A DNA stretch of 32,360 nucleotides, from positions 1 to 32,360 of the forward strand of contig CAAEQN010000142.1 in NCBI GenBank assembly GCA_900758165.1, read 5' to 3'. Positions 6,893 to 14,845 of the stretch are shown in pieces. The position numbers and the translations under genes are program-made. Position 1 is the first letter of the stretch. Each line of letters starts with the position of its first letter. The notes below the pieces were generated by a model. It saw only the letters and a list, made by a program, of their open reading frames with translations. It did not search any database and was not told where the DNA came from. This DNA comes from Clostridia bacterium (GTDB lineage: Bacteria; Bacillota; Clostridia; TANB77; CAG-508).

Positions 6893-8062
6893 TTAGTCTA
6901 ATATAGTATATCCTCCTGGTAAATAATCTAGTGGATTTAGCCAGTTTTGACCAAAGAAATTAGACATTGATGTTGAGTGTCTTATTTCAAAGTGTAAATG
7001 TGCTCCTGAACTACCTCCTGTATTTCCAGATGTTGCTATAACTTGTCCTTGTTTTACATATTGTCCATTTGATATATGGCTTGATGATAAATGTCCATAT
7101 AATGTTGCATATCCGTCTCCATGGAATACAACTACATATGTACCATATCCTCCTGGATTTGTTGCATTATAAGCATATCCTGATGCAGCAGCATATACAC
7201 TTTCATATCTTGCTCCTATATCTATACCTTTATGCCATCTGCCCCATCTCCATTTCATTCTAGATGTTACATATTTATTATTGCATGGCCAAATAAAACT
7301 ACCGTCAAATTTTACTCCGTTTTGGTTCAATCTTTCTTCTGCATCTTTTCCTATTCTAGACAATTCTTCATCTATCTTTTTCATTGCATCATTATAAGTG
7401 TCTATATCCTCTTGTTTAGCTTTCTCTGCATCAGATAATTTATCTACTTCTGCTTGTTTACTCTTTTTTAATATTTTTAGCTCATTATTTTTAATCTCTT
7501 GTTTATCTTTTAATTCTTTTACTTTTGCTTTACTTTCTTCTAATTCTGATTTTTCAGTTTCTAAAGATTTTTTTGCATCTTCTAAATCTGTTATTAGAGC
7601 TGTATCTGCATCTACTATTTGTTCAACAATTGCATATTTAGATAAGAAATCTAATAAACTTTGAGATCCTAATAAAACATCTAAATATGTAGCATCTCCT
7701 GCTTCATATAATGCAACTAATCGTTCTTGTAGTAATTTTTCTTTTCTTTTTATTTCTTCTTGTTTGTTAGATATTTCTGTTTCTTTATCACTTATAGAGC
7801 TCTCAAGATTTGAAAGTTCTAATTTCAAAGAGGCAAGTTCTTCTTCTGCATCAGAAACTTGGATTGTTAATTTTTCTAGTTCAGATTCAGCATCTTTCTG
7901 ACTATTTTGTATATCTTTAAGTTCATTTTTTGCTTTGTTTATTTTATCCTGCAATGCATTTCTGTCACTTTGGCTTACAGCATAAGTTTGCATTAAAAGT
8001 GATGATATAAACATAACTATTGTAAATACGCTAACAAAAGCTAGTATTATTTTCTTTTTCAT
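6893..8062 (-). CDS. Secreted coiled-coil M23 peptidoglycan hydrolase (second of tandem pair)
   Basis: 389 residues, directly after ftsX (21 bp). Signal peptide about 3-29 (cleavage likely near TYA-VS), coiled coil about 32-245, M23 domain about 255-389. Zinc ligands are complete: H277/D281 in HKGID and H355/H357 in HLHFE, with H324 in LYGHL. It shares with the next gene the block ERLVALYEAGDATYLDVLL and the same architecture, so the pair arose by duplication; the catalytic domains have diverged more, and this copy has an extra insert (SMSNFFGQNW) before the end. Being closest to ftsX, it is the likeliest direct partner of FtsX. Cleavage of cell-wall cross-links during division or elongation is inferred, not shown. 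Confidence 0.88.
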   Translation of the reverse strand: MKKKIILAFVSVFTIVMFISSLLMQTYAVSQSDRNALQDKINKAKNELKDIQNSQKDAESELEKLTIQVSDAEEELASLKLELSNLESSISDKETEISNKQEEIKRKEKLLQERLVALYEAGDATYLDVLLGSQSLLDFLSKYAIVEQIVDADTALITDLEDAKKSLETEKSELEESKAKVKELKDKQEIKNNELKILKKSKQAEVDKLSDAEKAKQEDIDTYNDAMKKIDEELSRIGKDAEERLNQNGVKFDGSFIWPCNNKYVTSRMKWRWGRWHKGIDIGARYESVYAAASGYAYNATNPGGYGTYVVVFHGDGYATLYGHLSSSHISNGQYVKQGQVIATSGNTGGSSGAHLHFEIRHSTSMSNFFGQNWLNPLDYLPGGYTILD

Positions 8063-8083
8063 AATATACTTCTCCTTTAAATA

Positions 8084-8980
8084 TTATACTTTTAAATATT
8101 TCCTCATTGAAATTGTACTTCCTAATGTTCCAATTCCAATTCCTAAAACTAAATATACTATAATTAATAATGTAATCATGTTTGAGAAACTTAATAAGTT
8201 CATTCCCATTTTTAATAATACTGGTGAAGTTGACATAGCATTTGCAATTAGATTGTATACAATTCCAAGTATTGCAACAGAAACTATCGCTGCCATAATT
8301 CCTATTATTATACCTTCTATTATAAATGGCCATCTTATAAAACTATCTGTTGCTCCTACATATTTCATAATTGATATTTCTTTTCTTCTTGCGTGTACTG
8401 TTAATTTTATTGTGTTTGCTATAATAAATATTGATATCAAAATTAATAGTGATAATATTACTATTGATACTATCTTTACGCCATTTGCTATACTAATTAG
8501 ATTATTTATTGTATTGTCTTGGCTTGTTATGCTTGCTACATTTTCTATTTTATTAATTTCTTCTTGAACTTGAGAACTTAATTTTAAATCTGTTAATGTT
8601 ACAAGATATGAAGCTTTAAATGGATTTTCTTCGTCATATCCAACGAATAAAGCTGGTTGTTTTAATTTTTCTTTATTATAATTTAATGCATCTTCTTTTG
8701 ATACAAATTTTATTGTGTTTACTCCATTTATTAATTTTATTTGTTCTCCAATTTGCGAAATTTGTTCGTCTGTAGCATCTTTATTTATAAATACTTGCAT
8801 TCCCTGTTGTTCTTCTATTGTTTTTATTGCATTATTTAAATTTTCTACAATCATGAAAAATATTCCAAAAATCAACATTGTAGCACACATTATTGCAAGT
8901 GATGCTCCTGATGATTTTTTATTATGAAATACATTTCTAAATCCTTCTCCTAATAAATACCCCATTATACTATGCTTCAC
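8084..8980 (-). CDS. ftsX: FtsX, membrane subunit of the FtsEX complex
   Basis: About 298 residues with the FtsX pattern: one N-terminal membrane helix, a large external loop (about 55-165), then three membrane helices toward the C-terminus. With FtsE it passes ATP-driven conformational change to cell-wall hydrolases outside. I place the start at a GTG at 8980 (MKHSIMGYLLGEGFRN), because this matches the usual beginning of clostridial FtsX and AGGTGGG lies 7 nt upstream. The gene then overlaps the end of ftsE by 11 bp, so translation is coupled. An upstream GTG at 9004 and an ATG at 8986 are alternatives with poorer spacing. Confidence 0.93.
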   Translation of the reverse strand: MKHSIMGYLLGEGFRNVFHNKKSSGASLAIMCATMLIFGIFFMIVENLNNAIKTIEEQQGMQVFINKDATDEQISQIGEQIKLINGVNTIKFVSKEDALNYNKEKLKQPALFVGYDEENPFKASYLVTLTDLKLSSQVQEEINKIENVASITSQDNTINNLISIANGVKIVSIVILSLLILISIFIIANTIKLTVHARRKEISIMKYVGATDSFIRWPFIIEGIIIGIMAAIVSVAILGIVYNLIANAMSTSPVLLKMGMNLLSFSNMITLLIIVYLVLGIGIGTLGSTISMRKYLKV

Positions 8981-9653
8981 TGTCATACCCACCTTTTTTA
9001 TCACTTATAATATTTCCGTTTTCTATACGAATAACTCTTTTATTCATTTTATCTACTATGTCTTTTGCATGTGTTGCTACAACTAAAGTTGTACCTCTTA
9101 AATTTATCTCATTTAAAAGTCTCATTATGTCCCATGCTGTATCTGGATCAAGATTTCCTGTAGGTTCATCTGCTATTAACATTGATGGATTATTTACTAA
9201 AGCTCTTGCTAATGCAACTCTTTGTTGCTCTCCTCCTGATAATTCGTTTGGATATACATTTGCTTTATCACTTAATCCTACCATAGATAATACCATTGGA
9301 ACTTGTCTTCTTATGTGTCTAGGTGTTGCTCTTACTATGTACATTGCAAAAGCTACGTTTTCATATACTGTTTTGTCTGGAAGCAATCTAAAATCTTGAA
9401 AAACAACCCCCATACTTCTTCTTAAATATGGAACTCTTTTTGGTTTCAAGAATGTTGTATCTTTACCATTTATTATAATATTTCCAGAGGTTGGTTCTTC
9501 CTCTTTTAAAATCAATTTAATTAGTGTTGATTTTCCAGAACCAGAGCTTCCTACTAAAAACGCAAAATCGCCTTTATTTATAGTAAAATTAGCATTATGA
9601 ACTGCCTCTGTTCCTGTATCATAAACCTTAGAAACATTTCTAAATTCTATCAT
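8970..9653 (-). CDS. ftsE: FtsE, ATPase subunit of the FtsEX complex
   Basis: 227 residues, typical FtsE length. ABC ATPase motifs in order: Walker A GSSGSGKST (from about 35), Q-loop VVFQDF, signature LSGGEQQRV and Walker B LIADEPTGNLD, with the switch histidine in VVATHAKD. Start chosen at the ATG at 9653 (MIEFRNVSKVY): AAGGAG lies 8 nt before it, while the upstream in-frame ATG at 9680 has no ribosome site. First gene of the operon ftsE-ftsX-two M23 hydrolases-ctpA. FtsE itself is cytoplasmic. Confidence 0.95.
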   Translation of the reverse strand: MIEFRNVSKVYDTGTEAVHNANFTINKGDFAFLVGSSGSGKSTLIKLILKEEEPTSGNIIINGKDTTFLKPKRVPYLRRSMGVVFQDFRLLPDKTVYENVAFAMYIVRATPRHIRRQVPMVLSMVGLSDKANVYPNELSGGEQQRVALARALVNNPSMLIADEPTGNLDPDTAWDIMRLLNEINLRGTTLVVATHAKDIVDKMNKRVIRIENGNIISDKKGGYDSEA

Positions 9654-9732
9654 TTTTATATCTCCTTGACTGTCTATCATTAATTTTTATCATCTAAAAA
9701 ATATTTTCTGCATTATATTATCATATACTATT

Positions 9733-9761
9733 ATAATAACAATAAACGACATTAAATGCAA
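9733..9761 (-). promoter_or_regulatory. Candidate promoter of the ftsEX operon
   Basis: Minus strand TTGCAT (9761-9756), 17 bp, TATTAT (9738-9733), about 80 bp before the ftsE start. The region is so AT-rich that other -10 boxes (TATAAT at 9735-9730) fit nearly as well. Confidence 0.4.
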
Positions 9762-9771
9762 TAGTATTTTT

Positions 9772-9818
9772 GAAAAAAAATAGTAATTAAAATCGATTTT
9801 TATCGCTTAAATTACTAT
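9772..9818 (-). terminator. Terminator after the transketolase genes
   Basis: Inverted repeat 9780-9818 (ATAGTAATT ... AAATTACTAT, with an inner ATCGAT/ATCG part) followed on the minus strand by eight T residues at 9779-9772. It separates the transketolase operon from ftsE. Confidence 0.75.
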
Positions 9819-9882
9819 CTTTTTCATTTTCTGTGATTTTATAAAATTCACACAAAATTCACAAATAAAACTTTATTCATTT

Positions 9883-10824
9883 TTAGAACAAACTTACTAT
9901 ACTATCACAGTCTATTTTAAAATATTTCATTAATTCTTCTGCTTTTCCTGACTCTCCAAAAGTGTCTTTAATTCCCATTCTTATAACTTTCGTTGGACAC
10001 TCATCTGAAAGAGTTTCACATACAGCACTGCCTAATCCACCAACAATATTGTGATCTTCTATTGTTATTATTTTCTTTGTTTCTTTTGCGCATTTGATAA
10101 CGAGTTCTTTATCTATTGGTTTAATTGTATGAAGGTCTATTACTCTTACATTTATTCCTTTTTGTTTTAATATTGCTTGTGCTTTTAATGCTTCTGCTAC
10201 TGTAACCCCTGTTGCAATTATACTTCCATCTGTTCCTTCACCTATTTGAATTCCTTTTCCTATCTTAAATTTTATATTATTTATTTTAACAAATTCTTCA
10301 TCATATATAACAGGTGTCGAAAGTCTAGAAAGTCTTATATAAAAAGGTCCATTTATTTTTGATATTTCTTCTATAACCCATTTCGTCTGTACATCATCTG
10401 ATGGACTTATTACTGTCATTCTTGGAACCATTCTCATCATTCCAATGTCTTCTAGCATTTGATGTGTTGCGCCATCTTCTCCAACTGTTATTCCCGCATG
10501 TGTAGCACATATTTTTACATTGGAATCTGTATGTGCAATTGTATTTCTTACTTGATCATAAGCTCTTCCTGCTGCAAACATTGCAAAAGTGCTTACATAA
10601 GGAATTTTTCCAAATGTTGAAAGTCCAACCGCAGTCCCCATCATATCTTGTTCTGCTATGCCCATATCAAAAAATCTATTTGGAAATTTCTTTGCAAATA
10701 TTGAAGTTTTTGTTGCTCCTGATAAATCTGCATCTAATACTACTATATCTTTATTTTCTTCCCCAAGTTTAGCTAAAGCTTCTCCATAGCTTTGTCTAGT
10801 TGCTATTTTTGTATCTAAAACCAT
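9883..10824 (-). CDS. Transketolase, C-terminal subunit
   Basis: 313 residues covering the pyrimidine-binding and C-terminal domains of transketolase. Visible hallmarks are FFDMGIAEQDMMGTAVGLS (about 52-70, containing the glutamate that activates the thiamine ring), the HAGITVGEDGATHQ block and the C-terminal TIEDHNIVGGLGSAV. With the N-terminal subunit it forms one thiamine-diphosphate enzyme moving two-carbon units between sugar phosphates in the non-oxidative pentose phosphate pathway. Start ATG at 10824 has AAAGGAGG 8 nt upstream and overlaps the end of the partner gene by 10 bp. A DXP synthase is excluded because of the split form and the motif set. Confidence 0.93.
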   Translation of the reverse strand: MVLDTKIATRQSYGEALAKLGEENKDIVVLDADLSGATKTSIFAKKFPNRFFDMGIAEQDMMGTAVGLSTFGKIPYVSTFAMFAAGRAYDQVRNTIAHTDSNVKICATHAGITVGEDGATHQMLEDIGMMRMVPRMTVISPSDDVQTKWVIEEISKINGPFYIRLSRLSTPVIYDEEFVKINNIKFKIGKGIQIGEGTDGSIIATGVTVAEALKAQAILKQKGINVRVIDLHTIKPIDKELVIKCAKETKKIITIEDHNIVGGLGSAVCETLSDECPTKVIRMGIKDTFGESGKAEELMKYFKIDCDSIVSLF

Positions 10825-11699
10825 ATTTTTTCCTCCTTTCCTGGTAATGTACTTATGTTATGTGTTATTTTATCTTCTTCTAATTTTAAAGCTTTTATAG
10901 CCTTATTATATTCTTCTTCATTTGGTGCTTTTCCATGCCATTCTGCTTTGTTTTCCATAAAAGGAACCCCTTTGCCTTTTACTGTCTCTGCTATAATTAT
11001 GCTTGGCTGACCTTTTGTGCTTCTGGCTTTTGAAAATGCATCTAATAGCATCTCTATATCATTTCCATTGCAAGATATAACATTAAATCCGAAAGATTCC
11101 CATTTGCTTCTTAAACAGTCTAAATCTTTTACTTCTAATATTTTTCCATCTATTTGAAGTCCGTTATTGTCTAGTATTACACACAAATTATCTAATTTGT
11201 ATTTGTTTGCAGTCATTGCTGCTTCCCAAATTTGTCCTTCTTCTATTTCTCCATCTCCTAGAATGCAATAAATTCTGCAACCTAAGCCATCCATTTTAGA
11301 GGCTAACGCCATACCATTTGCTACTGATAAACCTTGCCCTAACGAACCTGTCGACATATCTATTCCTGGTATTTTTTCCATATCTGGATGTCCTTGCAAG
11401 TTTGATCCTAATTTTCTAAATGTTTTTAATTGACTTTTGGCTAAATATCCTCTTTCTGCTAAAACTGCATATAAAGCTGCAGAAGCATGCCCCTTTGATA
11501 AAACAAGTCTATCTCTTAAGTTTGATGTTGGCTCTTTTGGGTCTATGTTCATTTGATTGAAGTATAATACTGCTAATATATCTGCTATGGATAATGCTCC
11601 TCCTGGATGTCCTGACTTTGCATTATATACTTGCTCTATTATGTCTATTCTAATGTCATTTGCTATTTTCTTTAACTCTTTTATTTCTGTAATTTTCAA
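10815..11699 (-). CDS. Transketolase, N-terminal (thiamine diphosphate-binding) subunit
   Basis: About 294 residues, the pyrophosphate-binding half of transketolase. Motifs: KSGHPGGALSIAD near the N-terminus, LSKGHASAALYAVLAERG, and the thiamine diphosphate/metal site GDGEIEEGQIWEA ending in DNNGLQIDG. I prefer the TTG at 11699 as start (MKITEIKELKK): AGGAG lies about 9 nt before it, while the GTG at 11708 is only about 2 nt from the same ribosome site. Split transketolases are common in anaerobic Firmicutes and archaea. First gene of the two-gene operon. Confidence 0.92.
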   Translation of the reverse strand: MKITEIKELKKIANDIRIDIIEQVYNAKSGHPGGALSIADILAVLYFNQMNIDPKEPTSNLRDRLVLSKGHASAALYAVLAERGYLAKSQLKTFRKLGSNLQGHPDMEKIPGIDMSTGSLGQGLSVANGMALASKMDGLGCRIYCILGDGEIEEGQIWEAAMTANKYKLDNLCVILDNNGLQIDGKILEVKDLDCLRSKWESFGFNVISCNGNDIEMLLDAFSKARSTKGQPSIIIAETVKGKGVPFMENKAEWHGKAPNEEEYNKAIKALKLEEDKITHNISTLPGKEEKIWF

Positions 11700-11729
11700 A
11701 AAAATCACTCTCCTTTTGTTATTATTTAT

Positions 11730-11758
11730 TTTATATCATTTGAAAGTATAAAAGTCAA
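11730..11758 (-). promoter_or_regulatory. Sigma-A promoter of the transketolase operon
   Basis: Minus strand TTGACT (11758-11753), 17 bp, TATAAA (11735-11730), about 30 bp before the gene start. It points away from the tmRNA promoter. Confidence 0.75.
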
Positions 11759-11770
11759 TAAAAACTAGAA

Positions 11771-11790
11771 AGTAGAAATTTAATTCTACT
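11771..11790. repeat. Inverted repeat between the divergent tkt and tmRNA promoters
   Basis: AGTAGAA, 6 bp, TTCTACT, followed on the plus strand by TTTTT. It looks like a small terminator hairpin, but nothing on the plus strand upstream needs terminating; it may insulate the two promoters or bind a regulator. Confidence 0.45.
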
Positions 11791-11795
11791 TTTTA

Positions 11796-11824
11796 TGGAC
11801 TTTATCTGTAAAAAGGTGTATAAT
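11796..11824 (+). promoter_or_regulatory. Promoter of the tmRNA gene
   Basis: TGGACT (11796-11801, four of six matches), 17 bp, perfect TATAAT (11819-11824), ending 10 bp before the first base of the mature tmRNA. Confidence 0.7.
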
Positions 11825-11834
11825 AACAATATAC

Positions 11835-12198
11835 GGGGATGTATTTGGCTTTCGACAGTATTTTAGAAGTATATGTAGCGAGTAGTGGATGGCTGCTTCG
11901 GCCACTATAAAAAAGCAGAACTAAAAATAAACGCTGATAATAGAGAATTAGCATACGCTGCCTAAGTTTTAGGTAGCTCATCTTACCAAAAAGTCCTACG
12001 GTTTTGGATAAGGTGTCAATTAGTAGGATAACAAAACTACTTCTGCTATTGAAGTAGTGGGTAATTTAAATAGCTACTATTATAATATGATTGTTTGTTA
12101 ATGTATTTTGATAGGAAAGTAAAAATAACAAACTGCACTCGGAGAAGTGTATATGGAAAAAATATTGGACAGGGGTTCAACTCCCCTCATCTCCACCA
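11835..12198 (+). ncRNA. ssrA: Transfer-messenger RNA (tmRNA)
   Basis: 364 nt. The tRNA-like ends pair: GGGGATG (11835-11841) with CATCTCC (12188-12194), followed by A and an encoded CCA (12196-12198); the T-arm contains GGTTCAACTCCC. The tag reading frame is GCT at 11933 to TAA at 11963-11965, encoding ADNRELAYAA; an AAC codon just before could be the true resume codon. Several pseudoknot-like self-complementary blocks fill 11966-12140. It is charged with alanine and rescues stalled ribosomes together with SmpB, which is not in this window. The one-piece gene has its own promoter and terminator and lies between convergent recG and divergent tkt. Confidence 0.97.
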
Positions 12199-12203
12199 TT
12201 AAT

Positions 12204-12245
12204 AAAAAGCCTAGATGTAGCTTAAATGCAACACTTTAGGCTTTT
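12204..12245. terminator. Bidirectional terminator between tmRNA and recG
   Basis: AAAAAGCCTA (about 12204-12213) pairs with TAGGCTTTT (12237-12245), leaving T-runs in both directions. It lies between the 3' ends of tmRNA (plus) and recG (minus) and can serve both. Confidence 0.7.
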
Positions 12246-12270
12246 AATTGCAAAATGTAGTATTTTTATT

Positions 12271-14322
12271 TTATAATTCTATTCTTTCTCTTCTTATTTT
12301 TTCTACTAATTTTTTTAGGGGTTTGTTCTCTTCTTTCTCTAGTTTTGCATCTTGCATTTCTATTTTTAATGCTAATTCCTGTACTTGTTTTAATATTTTT
12401 ATATCTTCAAATATGTTTGCTATTTTAAATTCTGGAAGCCCATGTTGCCTTGTTCCAAAGAATTCCCCTGCGCCTCTTAATTCCAAGTCCTTTTCAGCTA
12501 TTTTAAATCCATCTTCGGTTTCAGTCATTATTTTCATTCTTTCTCTTACTCTTCCAGAGTTACTATTATATTTTAATATACAATATGATTTATATTCCCC
12601 TCTTCCGACTCTTCCTCTTAATTGATGTAATTGTGCTAATCCAAATCTTTCAGCATTTTCTATTACCATTATATTTGCATTCGGAACATCTACTCCTACT
12701 TCGATTACTGTTGTTGAAATTAATATACTTATTTTATTTCCTTTGAAATCTTGCATTATTTTGTCTTTTTCTTTTGGTTTCATTTTACCATGTAATATTT
12801 CTACTTTGTAATCTTTAAATATTTCATCTTTATAGCTTTCTGCTAATTTTTCAACAGATTTTACATCTTCCATTTCTTCGTTTTCATCCACAAACGGACA
12901 TACTATATAGGCTTGTCTTCCTTCATCTACATTTTTCTTTATAAAACTAATTATTCTATCTGACATGTTTTCTTTTACTGCTACAGTGTCTATTTTTTTT
13001 CTGTTTGGTGGCAATTCATCTATAACAGAAATATCCAGGTCCCCGTATACTATTATTGCAAGAGTTCTTGGAATAGGCGTTGCTGTCATAACTAATATAT
13101 CTGGATTATTTCCCTTTCCTGCTATTATACTTCTCTGCTTTACCCCAAATCTATGCTGTTCATCTGTTACCACTAATCCCAATTTTTTAAATTCTACATT
13201 TTCTTGTAAGAGTGCATGTGTCCCTATTATTATATCTATTTCACCATTTTTTAGCTTGTCTAATACTATATTTTTTTGCTTTTTAGTTAAACTGCTTACT
13301 AAAAGCTCACATTTTATTCCAAATTGATTCAAGATTTTGTTAAAATTCACAATATGTTGGCTTGCAAGTATTGTTGTTGGTGCCATCAACGCTACTTGAT
13401 AACCACTTTTTACAGCTTTGTACGCCGATATCATTGCTACCACAGTTTTTCCTGAACCAACATCTCCTTGTAAAAGTCTATTCATTGGTTTGTCTGATTC
13501 CATATCTTGGTCTATTTCTTCTAGAACTTTTAATTGCGCTTTTGTTAATTTAAACGGTAATATATTTATTACATCTGACATTTTTACTTGCTTACTGTAT
13601 TTGATTCCTCTAATTTCATTATCATACTGATTTTTTAAGCTTAATAATGCTAATTGAAATGTTAACAATTCCTCAAATACTAATCTTTTTCTAGCTTCTG
13701 TTAAAGAATTAAAATCTGTTGGAAAATGTATTTGTTTCACTGCTGTTTCTAGATTTTCAAGTTCATATTCTTTTTTTATATATTCTGGTAGATTATCTTC
13801 TAATTCATTTTCTACTAACATTAAAGCATTTTCTATCGCTTGTCTTATTGCATTTTCTGATAGTTTTTTAGTAGTTGGATATACAGGAATTATTTTTCCA
13901 GTATTTTTATTTTCTCCTTCTTTGTCAAATACTGGTGATGTCATTTCTGTTTGTCCTATTTTTTTTGTAACCTTTCCATAGAATTTGTATTTCTCTTTTG
14001 CATGTATTGTGCTTTTTATATAATCCTGGTTAAACCAAGTTATTAAGCATCTTCCTGTGTCATCTTGTACTTGAACTTTAGAAACTGACATATTTCTTCT
14101 CAATTTAAATGTAGAAACTCCTGACAAAGTAACAGCTTCAATAAGGGCTTCTTCTCCTTCTTGAAGCTCTTCTATTTTTTTTATTTTACTTCTATCTTGA
14201 TAAGCTCTTGGATAGTAGCTTATTAAGTCTTCTATTGTGTATATTCCTAGTAAATTAAGTAATTTTACTCTGTTTGGTCCTACTCCTTTTATGTATTGAA
14301 CATTTTGTTTCAAATCTATCAT
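12271..14322 (-). CDS. recG: RecG, ATP-dependent branch-migration DNA helicase
   Basis: 683 residues, usual RecG length. An N-terminal wedge/OB domain starts with VQYIKGVGPNRVKLL (helix-hairpin-helix-like) and includes the DRSK and ITWFNQ blocks. The helicase core has Walker A GDVGSGKT (286-293), a DEQH box (387-390, DEQHRFGVKQR), TATPIPRT (413-420), and the VGRG-type motif RGRVGRGEYKSYC; the C-terminal TRG motif area ELRGAGEFFGTRQHG is present. RecG remodels stalled replication forks and Holliday junctions in the cytoplasm. It ends the pfkA-argS-glycosyltransferase gene string, 34 bp after the Alg13-like gene. Confidence 0.97.
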   Translation of the reverse strand: MIDLKQNVQYIKGVGPNRVKLLNLLGIYTIEDLISYYPRAYQDRSKIKKIEELQEGEEALIEAVTLSGVSTFKLRRNMSVSKVQVQDDTGRCLITWFNQDYIKSTIHAKEKYKFYGKVTKKIGQTEMTSPVFDKEGENKNTGKIIPVYPTTKKLSENAIRQAIENALMLVENELEDNLPEYIKKEYELENLETAVKQIHFPTDFNSLTEARKRLVFEELLTFQLALLSLKNQYDNEIRGIKYSKQVKMSDVINILPFKLTKAQLKVLEEIDQDMESDKPMNRLLQGDVGSGKTVVAMISAYKAVKSGYQVALMAPTTILASQHIVNFNKILNQFGIKCELLVSSLTKKQKNIVLDKLKNGEIDIIIGTHALLQENVEFKKLGLVVTDEQHRFGVKQRSIIAGKGNNPDILVMTATPIPRTLAIIVYGDLDISVIDELPPNRKKIDTVAVKENMSDRIISFIKKNVDEGRQAYIVCPFVDENEEMEDVKSVEKLAESYKDEIFKDYKVEILHGKMKPKEKDKIMQDFKGNKISILISTTVIEVGVDVPNANIMVIENAERFGLAQLHQLRGRVGRGEYKSYCILKYNSNSGRVRERMKIMTETEDGFKIAEKDLELRGAGEFFGTRQHGLPEFKIANIFEDIKILKQVQELALKIEMQDAKLEKEENKPLKKLVEKIRRERIEL

Positions 14323-14356
14323 ATTTACTTCCTACATTTTATTATATTTTGATATT

Positions 14357-14845
14357 CTATCCTAATATATTAATTTCTTTTTCTAACTGTTTTAAAAAAT
14401 ATTGTTTATTTGATTTTATAGGTTTAGGTGTAAATTCTTGTGCCTGTTTTATTGCTTCATCTAGTTTATCAAAATCTTCTAAAGCAATTATATAACCCTT
14501 TTTAGAAAAATTTTCTAATATTTGGAGTTGATGATCGTTTACATGTTCAAAATATTCTCTTAATCTAGCTGCTGCTATTACTTTTTTCCCTTTATTAAGT
14601 GCTGTAAGTATTGTTCCAACTCCTGCATGGCATATTATTATATCTGCTTTATCTATATATTCTTCAAATTGTTCTACTGGCATATAATCTATTATTTTCA
14701 TATCTTTTGATTTAAATTTTGTACTTCCTGCTTGTACTATAATTTCTTCTTTTTTGCTTATTTTATTTTCATCTATTGCTTTTTGTATAGCTTCTAAAAG
14801 CCTTGTAAATTTTTTATCTTGAGTCCCTAATATTACAAATATCAT
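14357..14845 (-). CDS. Alg13/PssE-like glycosyltransferase catalytic subunit
   Basis: 162 residues, a single GT28 C-terminal-type domain (the UDP-sugar-binding half of a MurG/Alg13 fold). It begins MIFVILGTQDKKFTRLL, like Alg13/PssE proteins, and contains the nucleotide-sugar-binding stretch ADIIICHAGVGTILTAL (about 66-82) and then REYFEHVNDHQLQ. Proteins of this class work as a pair: this soluble part carries the donor site and an Alg14/PssD partner brings the acceptor half and the membrane anchor. That partner is encoded immediately upstream; stop and start overlap as TAATG at 14845-14847, with GGGGGTGG 8 nt before the ATG, so expression is tightly coupled. The sugar and acceptor are unknown; a cell-surface polysaccharide on a lipid carrier is likely. 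Confidence 0.85.
   Translation of the reverse strand: MIFVILGTQDKKFTRLLEAIQKAIDENKISKKEEIIVQAGSTKFKSKDMKIIDYMPVEQFEEYIDKADIIICHAGVGTILTALNKGKKVIAAARLREYFEHVNDHQLQILENFSKKGYIIALEDFDKLDEAIKQAQEFTPKPIKSNKQYFLKQLEKEINILG

Noticed and set aside
8031..8333. 100-residue minus-strand frame bridging ftsX and the M23 gene
   Set aside because: Asn/Tyr/Arg-rich out-of-frame translation of ftsX; both flanking genes are complete without it.
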